A stretch of 47,828 bases of DNA from Zygnema cylindricum. Taxonomy: Eukaryota > Streptophyta > Zygnematophyceae > Zygnematales > Zygnemataceae. Both the position numbers and the translations under genes were made by a program. This document shows, piece by piece, positions 27,001 to 39,682 of the stretch. Positions within the stretch are counted from its first letter, which is position 1; every line of letters starts with the position of its first letter. The stretch covers positions 202,300 through 250,127 of the forward strand of contig JBBHKE010000102.1 in the NCBI GenBank assembly GCA_037447655.1. Reading direction: 5' to 3'. A model generated the notes under the pieces. That model saw only the letters and a list, made by a program, of their open reading frames with translations. It was not told the DNA's origin and did no database searches.

Positions 27001-30000
27001 TTCATGTACCTGAACAAGAAAGACCTTTTTGTTTCTCATTACAAATGGGAATGCTGGCGCAAAATTTTTCACACTCCAGTCACTTTGAAGTTTGTTGTAA
27101 TGCTTAGATGGGACTGAGGTAGCATGACCATTGACCTCATGTAGCACTGCATTGTAAAGAACTTAATTGCTTATTTTGTGTATTTCTGCAGGACTTTGGG
27201 GGGGAGAGGCCTGTCACATGGTCCCATTTCAATGCTGAAGGAGATGTGGAATTCAAGGCAATATTGTACATCCCTCCCAGAGCTGCCTCCGATCTCTATG
27301 ACAATTACTACAGCAACCGCGCAAACTTGAAGCTTTATGTGCGACGAGTCTTCATTTCCGATGAATTTGACGACCTTCTTCCCAAATACCTTAACTTTTT
27401 GAAGGTCAGTCTTATTCCTGGTCTTATGCTCTTGGGATGGTTAACTGACTATTTCTAAAATTATCTACAGGAATATTCTGACTGCGGAAATAAGCTCAGG
27501 AACTTTTTTCCTCCTGAGTTTTGTGAGCTAGATTTTATTGTAACTCTTTTGAGAACTTTTGTGGAAAATGAGGACACTGAAAAGGTGTCAGGGCTTTAAT
27601 GCAGGGTATTGTGGATTCCGATACATTACCATTGAATGTTTCGCGAGAGATGCTTCAGCAGCACGGTAGTTTGAAGGTGATTAAGAAGAAGCTCATTCGC
27701 AAGGCACTGGACATGATTAAACGAATTGCAGAGGAGGATGAGGATGATTCTAAGAAGGAGGATGACGGTGAAGGTATGCAATTTTGTGTTCTTTCGAAAT
27801 GTGTGAATATGTGCTGCGCTCTAGTTATGAGCTTAGATGTTTAAAAAATTTCGTGCAGCTCTCAGGAAAGGTGTTCCATCTTTGGTTGACTGGTCCTCAC
27901 CAGTGAAAGGTTGTTCCATCCTCTGGGGTTTTGTTGAAGTACCTGGGTTTATCATGTCTCCGTAGTAGTAGGTTGGAAGTCCTTGTAAATCAACTTGGCA
28001 TTGCTTACATTCTGAAAATAGTAGGCTGTCTTCATTTATGTCATGATGTGGTGTATTCTGGGGACTTCCACTGGCTATGGTTCCTCCAGAGAAGGAGCCC
28101 AAAACGCCTGAAAAAATGGCAAGGAGGGGTAAATATTTACGATTCTGGAGGGAGTATGGCAAGGCCCTGAAACTTGGTGTGATCGAGGATGCTGGCAACC
28201 GTGTGAGACTCGCCAAGCTACTTCGCTTTGAGAGGTTGGACAATTCGCCATCTCTTGGCATTTCATTAGTTAAATGTGTGTTGGCTTTATTTTGCAAGTA
28301 CGCCAGCACTATTTTGTTGCATGACTGTAGTTGATGGTATGAGAGATTATACAAAATATCATTCTCTTTCAGTTCATGTCTGAGTGTTTTTTGGAATCTC
28401 TTGGTTGTTTTCCAGTTCCAAGTCTGGTCCCAAGCTCACTAGCTTGGATGACTATATCAGCCGAATGAAGGAGGGACAAAAGCATATTTATTACCTTACA
28501 GGCCAATCCAAGGAGCAACTGGAGAAATCACCTTTCCTGGAGAAACTTTTGAAGAAGGGTTATGAGGTGAGAATCCTATATATTTAGTGTTTTTTTATTG
28601 GTCCACTCAACATGCCTCCTAATGGATTCGGACAGAGATGAAGATAGAAAATTCAATTTTTTAACTGATGTGGAATTATACACCTTGGAAGTTTTTACAA
28701 CATCTTGGAACCTCGTGCATGGGCACTTTAAGGGTCAGTTCCTGTGCATAACCGTATGGGGTATTCCAGCTGCTAGGAAGTAAGAAGCTTCCAATAAAGT
28801 TGTAGGGAACTGATATAACTGTGTTTTGAGAACAGAAAGTCTTTTTTGGACTGTTAAACAATTACATGATTAGGTGGAAAAGGGAAAGGTCAATTTCAAC
28901 GATGTCTCTGGCCTATAAAGCCTGATTTTTTTTGTTATCAGGTACGATTGCAGTGTGAATTCTATGGCTGTCTATTTGTGCATTGACCAGACTAGATTTC
29001 ATTGAATGCATGAACTTAGCAACTCAGCCCCATCATTTCACTAGTTTACTCTTCTCAAATTTATCTGATTTTTCTGTAATTCTTCATCATTGTGGATGCA
29101 CTTTGTGAATATGTTTTGAAGATAGTGTGTCTTCTGGCACTTGAGAACAGGTCACTTGTTTGGCACTCTTATTCTGGTCCCTTGAGATGTTCATGTAATT
29201 CCCGCATAGAAGGACTTCAGGTCCACAAATACAAATTTACTGTGTAGTTCATCAATTTCTTGTTTACACCACTGAGCCCACTCACTTGGTTTCACGTCTA
29301 CACTATTCTGGAACTCATCAAGCAATTCCACTTGATTACAGGCGACTAATGTTACTGTTTGAGGATATATCGATGCACCCTTATAGTTGACTGAATCAAT
29401 GGTATATATGCAATACAGGAGGTACTGTTTGTCTGATAGAATTTCCTCCGGATACGAAATGTTTGATTTGTTTGAAAAAAATCTGTTCTTAGTGTTATGT
29501 TATGTTTAAGGTGATCAATCTTGGTTGCAAGGAAAACCCTGCTATATAGCGAGCATGAAGGTTATGAGATTGTGTGACATACTGTGCATGCTTGTCTCTT
29601 CTGTGATATGCAGGTGCTGTACCTCACAGACGCTGTTGACGAGTATTTGATGCAAAATCTGACTGATTATGAAGATAAGAAGTTCCAGAATGCTTCCAAG
29701 GATGATTTGAAGATCGCAGGCAAGGACAAAGTCAAGGACAAGGAGGTCAAAGAAACTTTCAAGGGGCTGACGAAGTGGTGGAAGGACACTATTGGTTCCT
29801 CAGATATCGAGGCTGTGAAGGTAAGTTACCGTCGATGCCTTCTGGAATTCTGGAGGAAAAACTCCTTACAAACATGGAACAGGCTTTGGGAAATATTTTC
29901 CTGCTTTTTAACGAGTGGTCGAAAATGAACATCTGAGTGGGAGACTTTGTTGCATTGGGGGGTGCAGATAAGCAACAGATTAGCAGAGACGCCTTGTATT

Positions 30001-30951
30001 GTGGTGACCAGCAAGTATGGATGGAGTGCAAACATGGAGCGAATTATGAAGGCCCAAGCATTGTCAGATAGCTCTAAGCAATCGCACATGAAGGGCAAGA
30101 GGACGCTCGAAATCAACCCCAAGCATCCTCTCATCAAGGAGCTTAAAGATTTGGTTGAAAAAGATGAGAAGGTTAGTGTTTGACAACTACGTTTCTTAAG
30201 AAAATGTAGACGCGTGCCGACAAGTTTTGTTTTTGAAGAAAGTTCTAACACACATCCTGGCAAGATTGGTTTGTGAAGGAAGCTTAACAGTTATGTGTGG
30301 AGGTGATGTACAGGATCCCAAGGCAGTGGAGGTTGCCAAGGTGTTGTATGAAACAGCTCTACTGGAGAGTGGGTTTGCTCTCGAGGACCCGAGCATCTTT
30401 GCTGGAAGAGTCTATGATACTTTAAGGACGGTTCTTAACGTTGATCCTTCAGCCAAGGTTGATGAGGATGAGGATGTCAGTGTTGATGAAGAGACAAAGG
30501 TCAGTACAGCCTCAGAATGAGATTCTCTTAGGTTTCCCAATTTGCTTACTTGATGAAAATGTCACATTCCAGAGGTTTTTTTTATGCCTCCGTGATGATA
30601 ACAGTTCTTGTCAGTGAATTGTACTGCAGAAAGTAATATGAGTCTTTCGTCCTTATTTCCAGAGGAAGAAAAACTGTTGTTGCGAGTTTATGAAAAACTT
30701 TCTCCCAGAAAAGTTACAGTGAAGTTGTCTGATTCTTTCGTTGGTGGTGGGTTGTCACGAGTGGGTAACAGGAGCCTGGGGAAGAGACTGGGGACGCTGG
30801 TAGTGAAGAGATGCACCCTGTTGATATTATTGATGAAGAAGGAAATTCCATTCCACCAGAAGAACAAGAGGAACATCTTGCAAAGTCTTTTGCCAAACAG
30901 GCAGCTGCAGAGGACGTTTCTGCAGAAGTAGAGGGAAAGGATGAGCTTTGA
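24068..30951 (+). CDS. GRP94/endoplasmin, ER-lumenal Hsp90 (HSP90.7/SHEPHERD type)
   Basis: Eighteen exons: 24068-24130, 24372-24474, 24593-24731, 25017-25097, 25239-25350, 25573-25699, 25836-25974, 26263-26392, 26512-26574, 26761-26894, 27192-27404, 27605-27773, 28090-28234, 28416-28566, 29614-29820, 29968-30171, 30314-30499 and 30772-30951. They give about 848 residues; the exon 1/2 junction is the least certain. The signal peptide is [17 protein letters not shown]. The N-terminal ATPase shows [24 protein letters not shown] and [12 protein letters not shown] charged linker is followed by [18 protein letters not shown]. The middle domain shows [19 protein letters not shown] and the C-terminal domain has [11 protein letters not shown]. 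The protein ends in KDEL for ER retrieval. By family knowledge it matures membrane and secreted clients downstream of BiP. Confidence 0.96.
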
Positions 30952-31078
30952 GACAGATCGCTGCTCTGACTCCAAAATTTTCAACTGCTTGCAGTGTAGT
31001 TATAGACTAGACGGTTAGCTGTAATTTTATGAGTGGAAATCGCCAAAATTTGTTATGTAATGTACCCGTTAAATAGGT

Positions 31079-31084
31079 AATAAA
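31079..31084 (+). other. Candidate poly(A) signal of GRP94
   Basis: AATAAA lies 128 bp after the GRP94 stop codon in an AT-rich 3' flank. The position is typical, but six bases alone are weak evidence. Confidence 0.45.
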
Positions 31085-31931
31085 GCAGGTTTGTTCAAAC
31101 GAACGTGTGAGGTTGCTGGTTTGGGTGGTTGATGGAATGCATTGTGATGGAAGTTTGTATGGGAGCTTTAAAACGTTTAATCTGGGTTCTCGATTCCTTC
31201 GTGCTCTTAATATATTGAGTGTAAGTAGTCAGCTGTTTGCATCAATGAATGAAACCTACGAACTAAAAAATGAAGTGAAGAGTGGTTTGGAAAATCAATC
31301 CAAACAAAAGGCAGTTGGTACAAACATTTCATCTCTTGTGGTGTACTGTTTTACCTTTGTTCATATGTGGGATCTATACTTCTGTGACTGTAATTGCAGT
31401 TGACTTGTAAGTTAAATGAATGTGATGTTATTTTCCTACAAACTGTGCAAAAAGGAAATCTACTCCTGCCTACTTAAGATGGCTTTTCTTTGAGTTTTCT
31501 GTAGATTTCTGTTTCGGTGTATATGGAGAAAACCAAACATACGGATTGAGCTTTGACCTGGTAAATGTCAACTTAATATTCGAGATCTTTGAATCGACTT
31601 CATTAAATCGAAAGTACTAGCGGTTTTTTTTACTGAAAAGATAGAGCCATCTTATTTTTTATTACTGGTTTACACTACTGTCCATCAGAAAAAAAAAAAA
31701 AATGCAACAACATCTAAAGGGCAACTTTGGCAACAACGTATTATATATTCAGTGATGTTTATGCTTGTTAGGCGTCTAATCATCTAATGCATGTCGCAAT
31801 GGATGCCTTGTTCAGGCTTGCGGTTTTACCTCTATGACACTGACATTACATATCATAATGTTTTAAAACTAAATTGTTCGAACTCAATTCCGGTGAATGG
31901 TTAAAAGGTTTTGCTTCCTGTTGTATATTTT

Positions 31932-32003
31932 TTACCTCATGGTAATGAATCAGATGACTAAATGCTGTTACCTCATGGTAATGAATCAGATGACTAAGTG
32001 CTG
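31932..32003. repeat. Two 36-bp direct repeats
   Basis: TTACCTCATGGTAATGAATC begins at 31932 and again at 31968. The two units are nearly identical throughout (one A/G difference seen) and non-coding. Confidence 0.9.
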
Positions 32004-32817
32004 TTAGTTCTGCTGACGTCGCACTTTTTCGATGGTCTAAGGATATATGCACATGACAGGCCGATGTTGGCCATGCGATTGTGTCAGGAAAAAAATGCTG
32101 TTGTTACATTGACTGTTCACTAATCGGGACCTGATAGTGGCTGTAAGACTCACATTGGAATGTAATTTTAGAGATATCCAACGATTCAATAAAAAGAAAG
32201 TTGAAAATTTTGTGTATGTTATCTTTAGTCAAAACTATGATCTGTTTATTACAGAAAGCTATCGGAGCACAAAAAAAAAATAGAAAGAGAAGAAAATCCG
32301 TGTTAACATAACAGATAATTGTCATTGGGAAACACTTTTTGCAAGCATGAATTGCGCTCAGTTCAAGCACTTACGACAGAAAGTACAAATGCATCAAAAT
32401 AGTATACCTACAACATCCGTATGAACTAACGGCAAATAGTGTTGAAACAGATACCACTGGTTAAGATAAAAGGTATATCTAACTTAGTTTACAGAATACA
32501 TTTAAGTCTGAAGTAGAAACGAATATTAGGCGAAACTGACTACCTCCTAATGAGTAACGGGAAGAAATTATGGCGAAAATAGCCTTCTTCTACTTCAAAT
32601 ATTTTCAAAAATATACGTATTATACTTGAAGATTTCGCACTCCCCTATTTTTTGCGTAAAATATGGCAGGTGATACCGCACTTTATTTTGTGGAGAAGTT
32701 TGCGAGGAAATTTACAGCCAATCAACAAGATTGACGTTGTCACGGATCTTCGTTGAGAAAACAAAAGGCGGAGGATCGGCACATTATCGATTTTTGATGT
32801 GGCATCTTGAAAAAGCT

Positions 32818-32825
32818 CCACGTGG
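32818..32825. promoter_or_regulatory. Palindromic G-box (CCACGTGG)
   Basis: A perfect CCACGTGG lies in a less AT-rich section that also contains AGCCAATCA near 32716. In plants the CACGTG core binds bZIP and bHLH factors, including light-response regulators. It lies ~985 bp upstream of the VTE3 start codon, so assignment to that gene assumes a long 5' untranslated region or an upstream intron. Confidence 0.4.
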
Positions 32826-33325
32826 TTTACCCTGAGCGTGCCGATGGATGCTTCGCGTTTCCACTGTAATGGTTTTTGACTTTTGTATCAGGCCATTTCG
32901 GCATTGAGACGGAGAGCCCCCCGTTTCGCCTGTCGAATGTCATAACGGTAACGGAGAAGAATATTTTGCAACCAATTAGATGGTCAAAAGGTCTAGAAAC
33001 GTGTACGCAGAAAAATTAACCTCTACAACCTAAAAAGTTATCGAACAATAACACTTTTTTAAGATTTTTAATTGGCCAAAGGTATTTGTTTTTTCGATAT
33101 TTTTTCTTACCTTTTTTTCGTGTTTTTTGTTTTTTTCCCGACATCCTGCGATGTGACAAGGTCAAACACATTGGGAACCCGACCGACATTTTCTTTGAAA
33201 GGCCTTAAACGTGTTCACCTGTTATTGGTGCAAACTTCGTTCCGTCTCACCTCCCAAACGGAGACGCCTCCTATATTCTGTTTGGGAGGCGTAACTGAGG
33301 GCTCTGGCCAAATACCCTCCAGAAT

Positions 33326-33568
33326 AGTACAGTACAGTACACCGCCAATCGTTATTAGCGTTGTGTACGCTAATTCCGTCCCGCTTTTTTTTTTTTTATT
33401 CTCAAATAGAATTATTCACACTATTTAAAAAAACCCTAATTCCTAATTAGAATAGATGATTTCTTCGAAAATTTTCAAATTCCCAATTAGCGTAAACCAC
33501 GCTAGTTATTCGTATACGCTAAAAAAACTTACACGCTAATAACGATTGGCGGTGTACAGTACTGTACT
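33326..33568. mobile_element. 243-bp MITE with near-perfect ~36-bp terminal inverted repeats
   Basis: The left end AGTACAGTACAGTACACCGC continues as CAATCGTTATTAGCGT. The right end read on the other strand is AGTACAGTACTGTACACCGC, again followed by CAATCGTTATTAGCGT. The interior is AT-rich with no coding sequence. It sits 242 bp upstream of the VTE3 start codon. Confidence 0.8.
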
Positions 33569-33809
33569 GGAAAGGTTTGTTGGAGATTCACCCTAACTGT
33601 GTATCACATGGAATACGCCTCAATCCACTCGGACAGAGGCAGATTGTAACTTCAGCCTTACAACAGACTTCTAGTCTTTGTTTCAGAGGTGTCCTCTTTT
33701 CCTCTCAGAAGTGTCTTATTCACCTTTCACCTATTAGCTTGCTCGAAAATCTCCGAGAGTCTGATATTGATACAGCATACCGAACTTCCCTTGGTAAGAA
33801 TTGCTTACC

Positions 33810-36800
33810 ATGGCATCTTTGTGTCTTCAAACGCATGTCAGAAGCCATGGAACAGAAACATTTAGGAGAGGAATTGAAGACCGAAAGGGAAGAAGAATCT
33901 CAGCTTGTCTCATGAATCCCTTGTCACGATCACAAAACAGTCTGAGCTTGCGATGTTCTCAAAATGAGTTTGTATCATCCTCCAGCTCTCTATCTGCTTC
34001 TTGTTTTTCCTCCGGCTCACCCTCCTGCCAAACTAGACGGCGTTCTTTCGTGATGTGCAGTGTTGCTGAGAGACCGGCGTCACAGCCTCGGTTCATCCAG
34101 CATAAACAAGAAGCCTTTTGGTTTTACCGTTTTCTGTCCATTGTCTATGATCATGTTATAAATCCTGGTCATTGGACAGAGGACATGAGGGAGGATGCCC
34201 TTGAGCCAGCTGATTTGAATGACCCAAATTTGGTGGTAGTGGATGTCGGAGGTGGCACTGGTTTCACAACCCTAGGCATTGTGAAGACAATAAATGCCAA
34301 GAATGTGACTATTTTGGATCAATCTCCACATCAACTGGAGAAAGCGAAGCAGAAGGTGCCATTAAAGGAATGCACTATTGTTGAAGGGGATGCTGAGGAT
34401 TTGTCGTTTCCTACTGATTATGCCGATCGCTATGTTTCTGCTGGAAGGTGAGAGACTGCTGCCTTTACACTCTGAGGCTTAATGCTTTATGATTTTCTTC
34501 TTCTGCACTTTGCTTCTTAGTCTTGGTAGGGCAAAATGTATATTTTACACAGTCTTGAACGTGATATTTTTTAAGGTATTTAAGAGCACGGCTTTTGTCA
34601 TCCCGTGCTTTAAACTCTCTAATTCTTGTTGGCTCATACGCTGATCACTTCATCCGTTTCTTTGAAAGTCTCTTTTTTACAGAAAACTTCAAGCTAATTG
34701 CATCACTGCAATGCAGTAACTTACATGTCTTACTTTTCAAGTGCCTACTCTTTTCGTTATTTCCTCGTTTGGCATCCTTCTTTCAATGGCTTACAGAGAC
34801 GTATGCTATAATTAGTTGTCAACTGTTTTGCAATTTAGGCAATCGAATCATAGTTAGTAATTAATGCGGTTGCTAGCTGTATATTGCTCTATGCTGTTTA
34901 TGCGAGGAGGTAATTCTGCTTTGTGACTGACAGGCTATGGATGCTAAACTAACACAGTGATGCCAGGAGAGGAGATTTGGCGTTATAATGTTAAGGCTCA
35001 GCATATTCCTAAAGTTAAACCATTAAAATAACATTTTTTTTTTGTTGTGTTGTTGAAGATGATTGTGCTCTGGACGTGTTGCTCTGAATTTGCAAAACGT
35101 CAGTAACCAATTTTAGCTTTAGGATATGGAAATGTCAAAGCCTGTGTGTGGACTTTTTTTTTTTTTTTTTAACTTTCGTTTTTTTTTTTCTTTTGGTATT
35201 TTTTACAGTATCGAGTATTGGCCTGATCCTCAACGAGGCATTCGAGAGGCCTACCGAGTCCTGAAGAAGGGTGGAAAAGCCTGTCTAATTGGTCCTGTTC
35301 ACCCGACCTTTTGGCTATCAAGATTCTTTGCAGATGTATGGATGCTCTTTCCAACTGAGGCGGAGTATATTGACTGGTTTACCAAAGCTGGTTTCACGGA
35401 CGTGAAGCTGAAGAGGATAGGTCCAAAATGGTACCGTGGAGACCGGAGGCATGGTTTGATCATGGGTTGCTCGGTTACTGGAGTTAAGCCGGAGGCTGGA
35501 GACTCTCCTTTGTTGGTGAGTTTTTACTAACTATTTGCAGAAAGAAATGCTGATCGTATTTTTTTTCACCAAGGTTTGAGTTAGTAGTCAAAAACTAAGA
35601 GGGTTTTTTGTGTACATTTCTTGTAGATTGCAATCGATAATTGGTAGCTTTTGTTGCGAACAATCCTTTTCTCGCAAATCTTCTCAAGAATAGACGCATG
35701 CAAACCGAATCAGTTCATGTATCTTAACCTACATAATGTTTTCTTCCTGAATCTGGAGGGCTGGTCACACAATTACTTCCTACTTACACATAAGGCTCCA
35801 TTTGTCGTTTTCAGTTCAACATTTAAGGTCTACTAGCATTTTAGTTGTGCTGAACATTCTAAAAGCTGAGTTTCAGTATTTATTTTAGTTTCTCCTTTAG
35901 AAGGGATATTCGTGAATGAATAATGTGAGTTAATGTGATTGGCATTAAGATACATTTTCTGGCTATAAATCAGTTATCAGCCTGCGGCTTAAGCACTCTA
36001 CACTGCCCATTCCTTTAAGTGTTAAGAACACTAAATTAGGTCCTGGCTTTTTTCAGCCGAAAATCATATAATAGTGTTGTTAGCACTATTTAAGAGTGGA
36101 CAACAAGCCGCCATGTCTCCCTACACTATCTAATTCCGCATTTACACTAATAATCCCTTTGCACTAATAGCGATGGGCACTCTAGCTTATTCCTAAGATC
36201 CTTGTTTTTGTTGCATAACTGTTAGTAATTACACTGTGAATTGCTGTTAGTGTAAAGAAATTTACTAGTGTAGGGAAAAAATCAGTATTATTAACGCTAT
36301 TTTGGGCTCAATGACGTCAAGCCCTAGTTAACAAAAATAACACTAATTTGGATACACATTCCCGTAGTGTAGCCGCTACGTGTTCACATAGTCTGTGTTT
36401 GAGCATGTGAGAACAGGTTCAAGCGACTTTCCTGTCTTTATTACTACAACGCTTTCCCTGTGTCAACTCCACTCACTTTCCCATGACAATGCCGTTGTCT
36501 GATTACTTTTTATGTACTTTTGTTCATAAAAAAGCAGCATAGCAAAGCAGTTATCGCAGCAGCATACGGACTGGCACATTTCGTACAGTACATTATCTAA
36601 ATTCCTCATGAATTAGTGTAATTGTCACTAATTAAATTGCACCAATATTAAGGTGAAGGAAGAAATGGTGTTATTGATTCTGTTTTATGTTCAAGGGTCA
36701 TAATGTAGGGGTGCCGAATTAGTGTACACTAATAGGGATTCATGGTGTACTATCCAATAAGCCAGTTACAAGAGAATGGTTGGAGTTTTTCTCAATATCA

Positions 36801-37333
36801 TGACACTACAGGCAACTTAACGTGAGTTGTGAAGATGATTGTGTCATTTTATTATTTGCACTTTTGCGCAAAAAAAGGTGTTAGAAAGGTTATTTTATTT
36901 TCTGCTGCTATAAAATTGGTACAATATGTTTTAAGCCTCTGAAAGATTATCTGCTGGTTGGTTTTGAGAGGCTCTGCCTGTTTTAACATTGATTTGAAAG
37001 TCTTTTTAACCATTGATGTGAGTGTCTTCTAACCATTGATCTGAGTGTTTTTAACCATTGATCTGAGAGCGTTTTCAACCAATGATCTGAGACTGTTTTT
37101 AACCATTGATGTGAGTGTGTTTTTAACCATTGATCTGAGAGCGGTTCTGTGGGTGTGTGCAGCTTGGTCCCAAAGTGGAAGATGTGAGAGGGCCCTTCAA
37201 TCCCTTCTCATTTTTGTACCGTTTCTTCATGGGCACCATTGCATCACTGTACTATGTGGTCATTCCTATCTTCATGTGGATCAAGGATCAGGTGTATCCC
37301 AAGGACGTTAAATTTGTGGAGGAAAGTAACTGA
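33810..37333 (+). CDS. VTE3: MPBQ/MSBQ methyltransferase, chloroplast inner envelope (VTE3 type)
   Basis: Exons are 33810-34447, 35209-35515 and 37163-37333, phases agreeing, giving 371 residues. ATG 33912 would give 337 residues, closer to the 338 of Arabidopsis VTE3, so either start is possible. The Ser-rich N-terminus is a transit peptide. RPASQPRFIQHKQEAFWFYR and YDHVINPGHWTEDMRE match the family almost exactly. The SAM-binding motif I is VVDVGGGTGFTTLG, followed by ILDQSPHQLEKAK and VEGDAEDL. SIEYWPDPQRGIREAYRVLK and RHGLIMGCSVTGVKP are further signatures. A C-terminal hydrophobic helix (MGTIASLYYVVIPIFMWIKD) anchors it in the envelope. By family knowledge it methylates MPBQ and MSBQ to make tocopherol and plastoquinone precursors. 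Intron 2 (1.65 kb) carries two mobile elements and a minisatellite. Confidence 0.95.
35995..36188. mobile_element. ~190-bp MITE in VTE3 intron 2
   Basis: The left end CTCTACACTGCCCATTCCTT and the right end, read on the other strand as CTAGAGTGCCCATCGCTATT, are inverted copies of the family end. The interior is the reverse complement of the right half of the element at 15249-15631: shared parts include TAGTGTTGTTAGCACTAT and GCCATGTCTCCCTACACTA. The hexamer ACTCTA occurs at both edges as a possible target duplication. Confidence 0.65.
36229..36751. mobile_element. ~520-bp MITE-like element in VTE3 intron 2
   Basis: The left end is TTACACTGTGAATTGCTGTT. The right end, read on the other strand, is GTACACCATGAATCCCTATT, and both continue as AGTGTA. 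The interior has more TTATTAACGCTATTTT and TAACACTAATTT family segments in both orientations, so it may be two nested copies. There is no coding sequence. Confidence 0.55.
36981..37146. repeat. Minisatellite of ~23-bp units in VTE3 intron 2
   Basis: Seven imperfect units of the form TTTTTAACCATTGATCTGAG follow one another right up to the exon 3 acceptor region at 37160. Unit length varies from about 22 to 26 bp. Confidence 0.9.
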
Positions 37334-39682
37334 AAACACAGAGAGAGCTCGTGGACATGAGTAAGCAAATCAACCCTTGTTTTTGTTGTCTAGGCAGATT
37401 AGTCGTTGAGTTTTTTTTTTTTTACAAGGAAAAGATGGACGACATCAGCATAGTAATTTAGAATGGTTGATGTGATAGTGATTTAGACAGGAGCAATTTC
37501 GTGTCAATTGCTTCTTTTTTGCCATTTTTGCCATAGTTTGTTATATAGTTTTTTAAAGTTTAGGTCTTGTTCCTGTTGGAGGTCCTTTGCTTCAGGTAGC
37601 GCAGCACTATAGGTTGTCAACTTAACCCTAGTGTGTTATCAAGGAAGTTGTCAAGTAAGGATCTTTCCTGACGTCAAATGATGTTTGTCTGGGATTCTTT
37701 CGGTCAGAATGAAGAAAGTTGGGAAGCTTGTTCTGTGCTTTTGGTGTAAATACCAATTTTTTGAAGTGCGTCGGGAATTATTTATGAGGTCGTTGGGGAA
37801 GTATTTTTGAGGTTTGTCAGGAAAAACTTTTCCGTAACTGGTACAGGTTCATGTGGTTGGGTGGTATTATCAACTAGCATAACTTCACTCAATAAGTCAA
37901 TGATGACCTAATGGAGTCAAATGGACCGGAATAATTAAAATTACGGGATTGTCTTTTGAGGAATTTTATGTTGACAATGGGGGAATTTTTTCCCTGGAAC
38001 ATCGCCTTTTTGCATCGCCTCATTTTTCTGGTCATCTATAGACTCTCTAGGTTACATGTCTAGGTTTGAAATCCTTTCCATTCCATTGTCAAACACATTA
38101 AGTTATACTTGGTACTAGGCTAATGTTTCATCCCACGAATCATAATTTTGATTTTCTTTGCAGTTTCTTTGAAGTTAGGTTCACGTTTTATGATCTATAA
38201 ATTTTAAAGTTACACAGCAAGTTTTGATGGTTCAATCGGGACATAATTGGTTTTTGAAGAGAATGGGGCAAAACTTGGGCCAAAAATTTCTCTACTGACC
38301 AAAGCAACTTTTCGGATCCATGGGCCTTCTACTACCACATTTAACCTGCATGACGACCTCATGGCACTTTATCTACCTGCAAAGCTGATTAGTAATAATG
38401 AAGAAGCATGTATCTAACATATTCTGATTGCAGGAAATATTGTTGTCATGATATTTTTATTGATTAGGTTACAATGGATATCTGAGTTAGGCTTATGGAA
38501 AGGAATGTCGCATTACTTGTTCAATAGCAGTGTTCGCACTTAGGTCGTTTATTAAATGTAGCTGGTTGATGAACCTGTTATTGGTCGTTTTTTTACAGCT
38601 TTTCAGGCGTCGTTTGAAGATGTGTCATTTGAAGCGCCAGCCTTCGAGATTTGTTATAGAATTTTATCGGCAGTTTCGATTCTATATCGGCAATCTGTTA
38701 CTCTGAAGTTCCCCAGGATGTGTCAAAGAAGCTCTTTGACATGATGAGTAGCTGGGCAATTCAGAAACATTTGCTACGAACTTCCGATTTAGTGTCTACA
38801 TCTATGTAATGGCAAAGGATGATCTGGATCTGCGCATACATTTTGCGCTAGCTGCCTTCTTCCCCCCTCAGCGAATTCAAAACAGCACTGAGATTCTTCT
38901 GCCACTGCTTACAGGATCATCCAGTCCTTGGAACCATAAATAAGTCGGGTTTGTCGTCGTAGAAGTTAACTCTGGAAAATACAACTTGTTCAAAATTCCA
39001 ACAAATTTGCATTCAGATTTCAAGCGGATGTCCTACACATTAGAACAGACACCTCTGAAATTCATAGAAATTATGTGAACTGTTTAAGCACCATATGCAG
39101 TATTTAAAAAAAAGTTCAAATCCGAAGATCAAAAATCAAACTGTTCCACAGTTCATCAGGGCTAAAGATAAGGTAAACAAATTTGCAGATGAACTCTACA
39201 GTGTCATCCAATGCTTGGACTCGTTTGACATAGTCTTAATTCTCAACCCTGTAGTACAACATCACCCATCTGTGTTGATGTATGAAATGATAATCCAGCA
39301 ATTCCTTAATATTGGACAGAAGACCGAGTATCAACAATGAAATATGCGAGCTAGATCATTCCTAACTAAAACACGGAGCTCTATTAAGAAAGAGCGATGG
39401 TAAACCATCTCGAGTACATGGGATCAAAGCAAACGAACAGCAAGAAAGAAATGAAAAACCGAACACAGGACGCAAACCTAATGCAAGAAAGGAAAAGAAA
39501 TGAGGAGAGGGAGAGGGAGAGGGAGAGGGAGAGGGAGAGGGAGAGGGAGAGCAAGAGAGAGAGAATAATAAACAGAGCAAACTCATACATGGCGATTCGT
39601 CCCAATAACTCAAAAAATTCCCTCTTGTTTCCAAACCCTTTTTTTCATTCCTTCGTATTCCGAAACTTTCCGTTCCCCTCAC
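37334..39682. other. Region after VTE3, no gene recognised
   Basis: I searched both strands for the missing RING exon of the E3-ligase fragment downstream and for other coding signals and found none. A (GAGAGG)n repeat at about 39503-39564 creates a long minus-strand serine/leucine frame. VTE3 3' untranslated sequence occupies the left end. Confidence 0.5.
39503..39564. repeat. (GAGAGG)n simple repeat
   Basis: About nine GAGAGG hexamers followed by plain GA units. It lies just downstream of the orphan E3-ligase exon. Confidence 0.9.

Larger units (their letters stand above)
30952..33809. other. Intergenic region between GRP94 and VTE3
   Basis: This holds the GRP94 3' untranslated region, a short direct repeat, a promoter-like section near 32640-32960 with CCAAT and G-box motifs, and one MITE. 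No reading frame resembles a known protein. Confidence 0.6.

Noticed and set aside
31107-31403. 98-residue plus-strand frame after GRP94
   Set aside because: It overlaps the poly(A)-signal region, lacks domain resemblance and looks like chance coding in the 3' flank.
39380-39440. Helitron 3' end (hairpin plus CTRR)
   Set aside because: There is a short palindrome, but no CTRR at the right distance at either copy and no helicase gene in the window.
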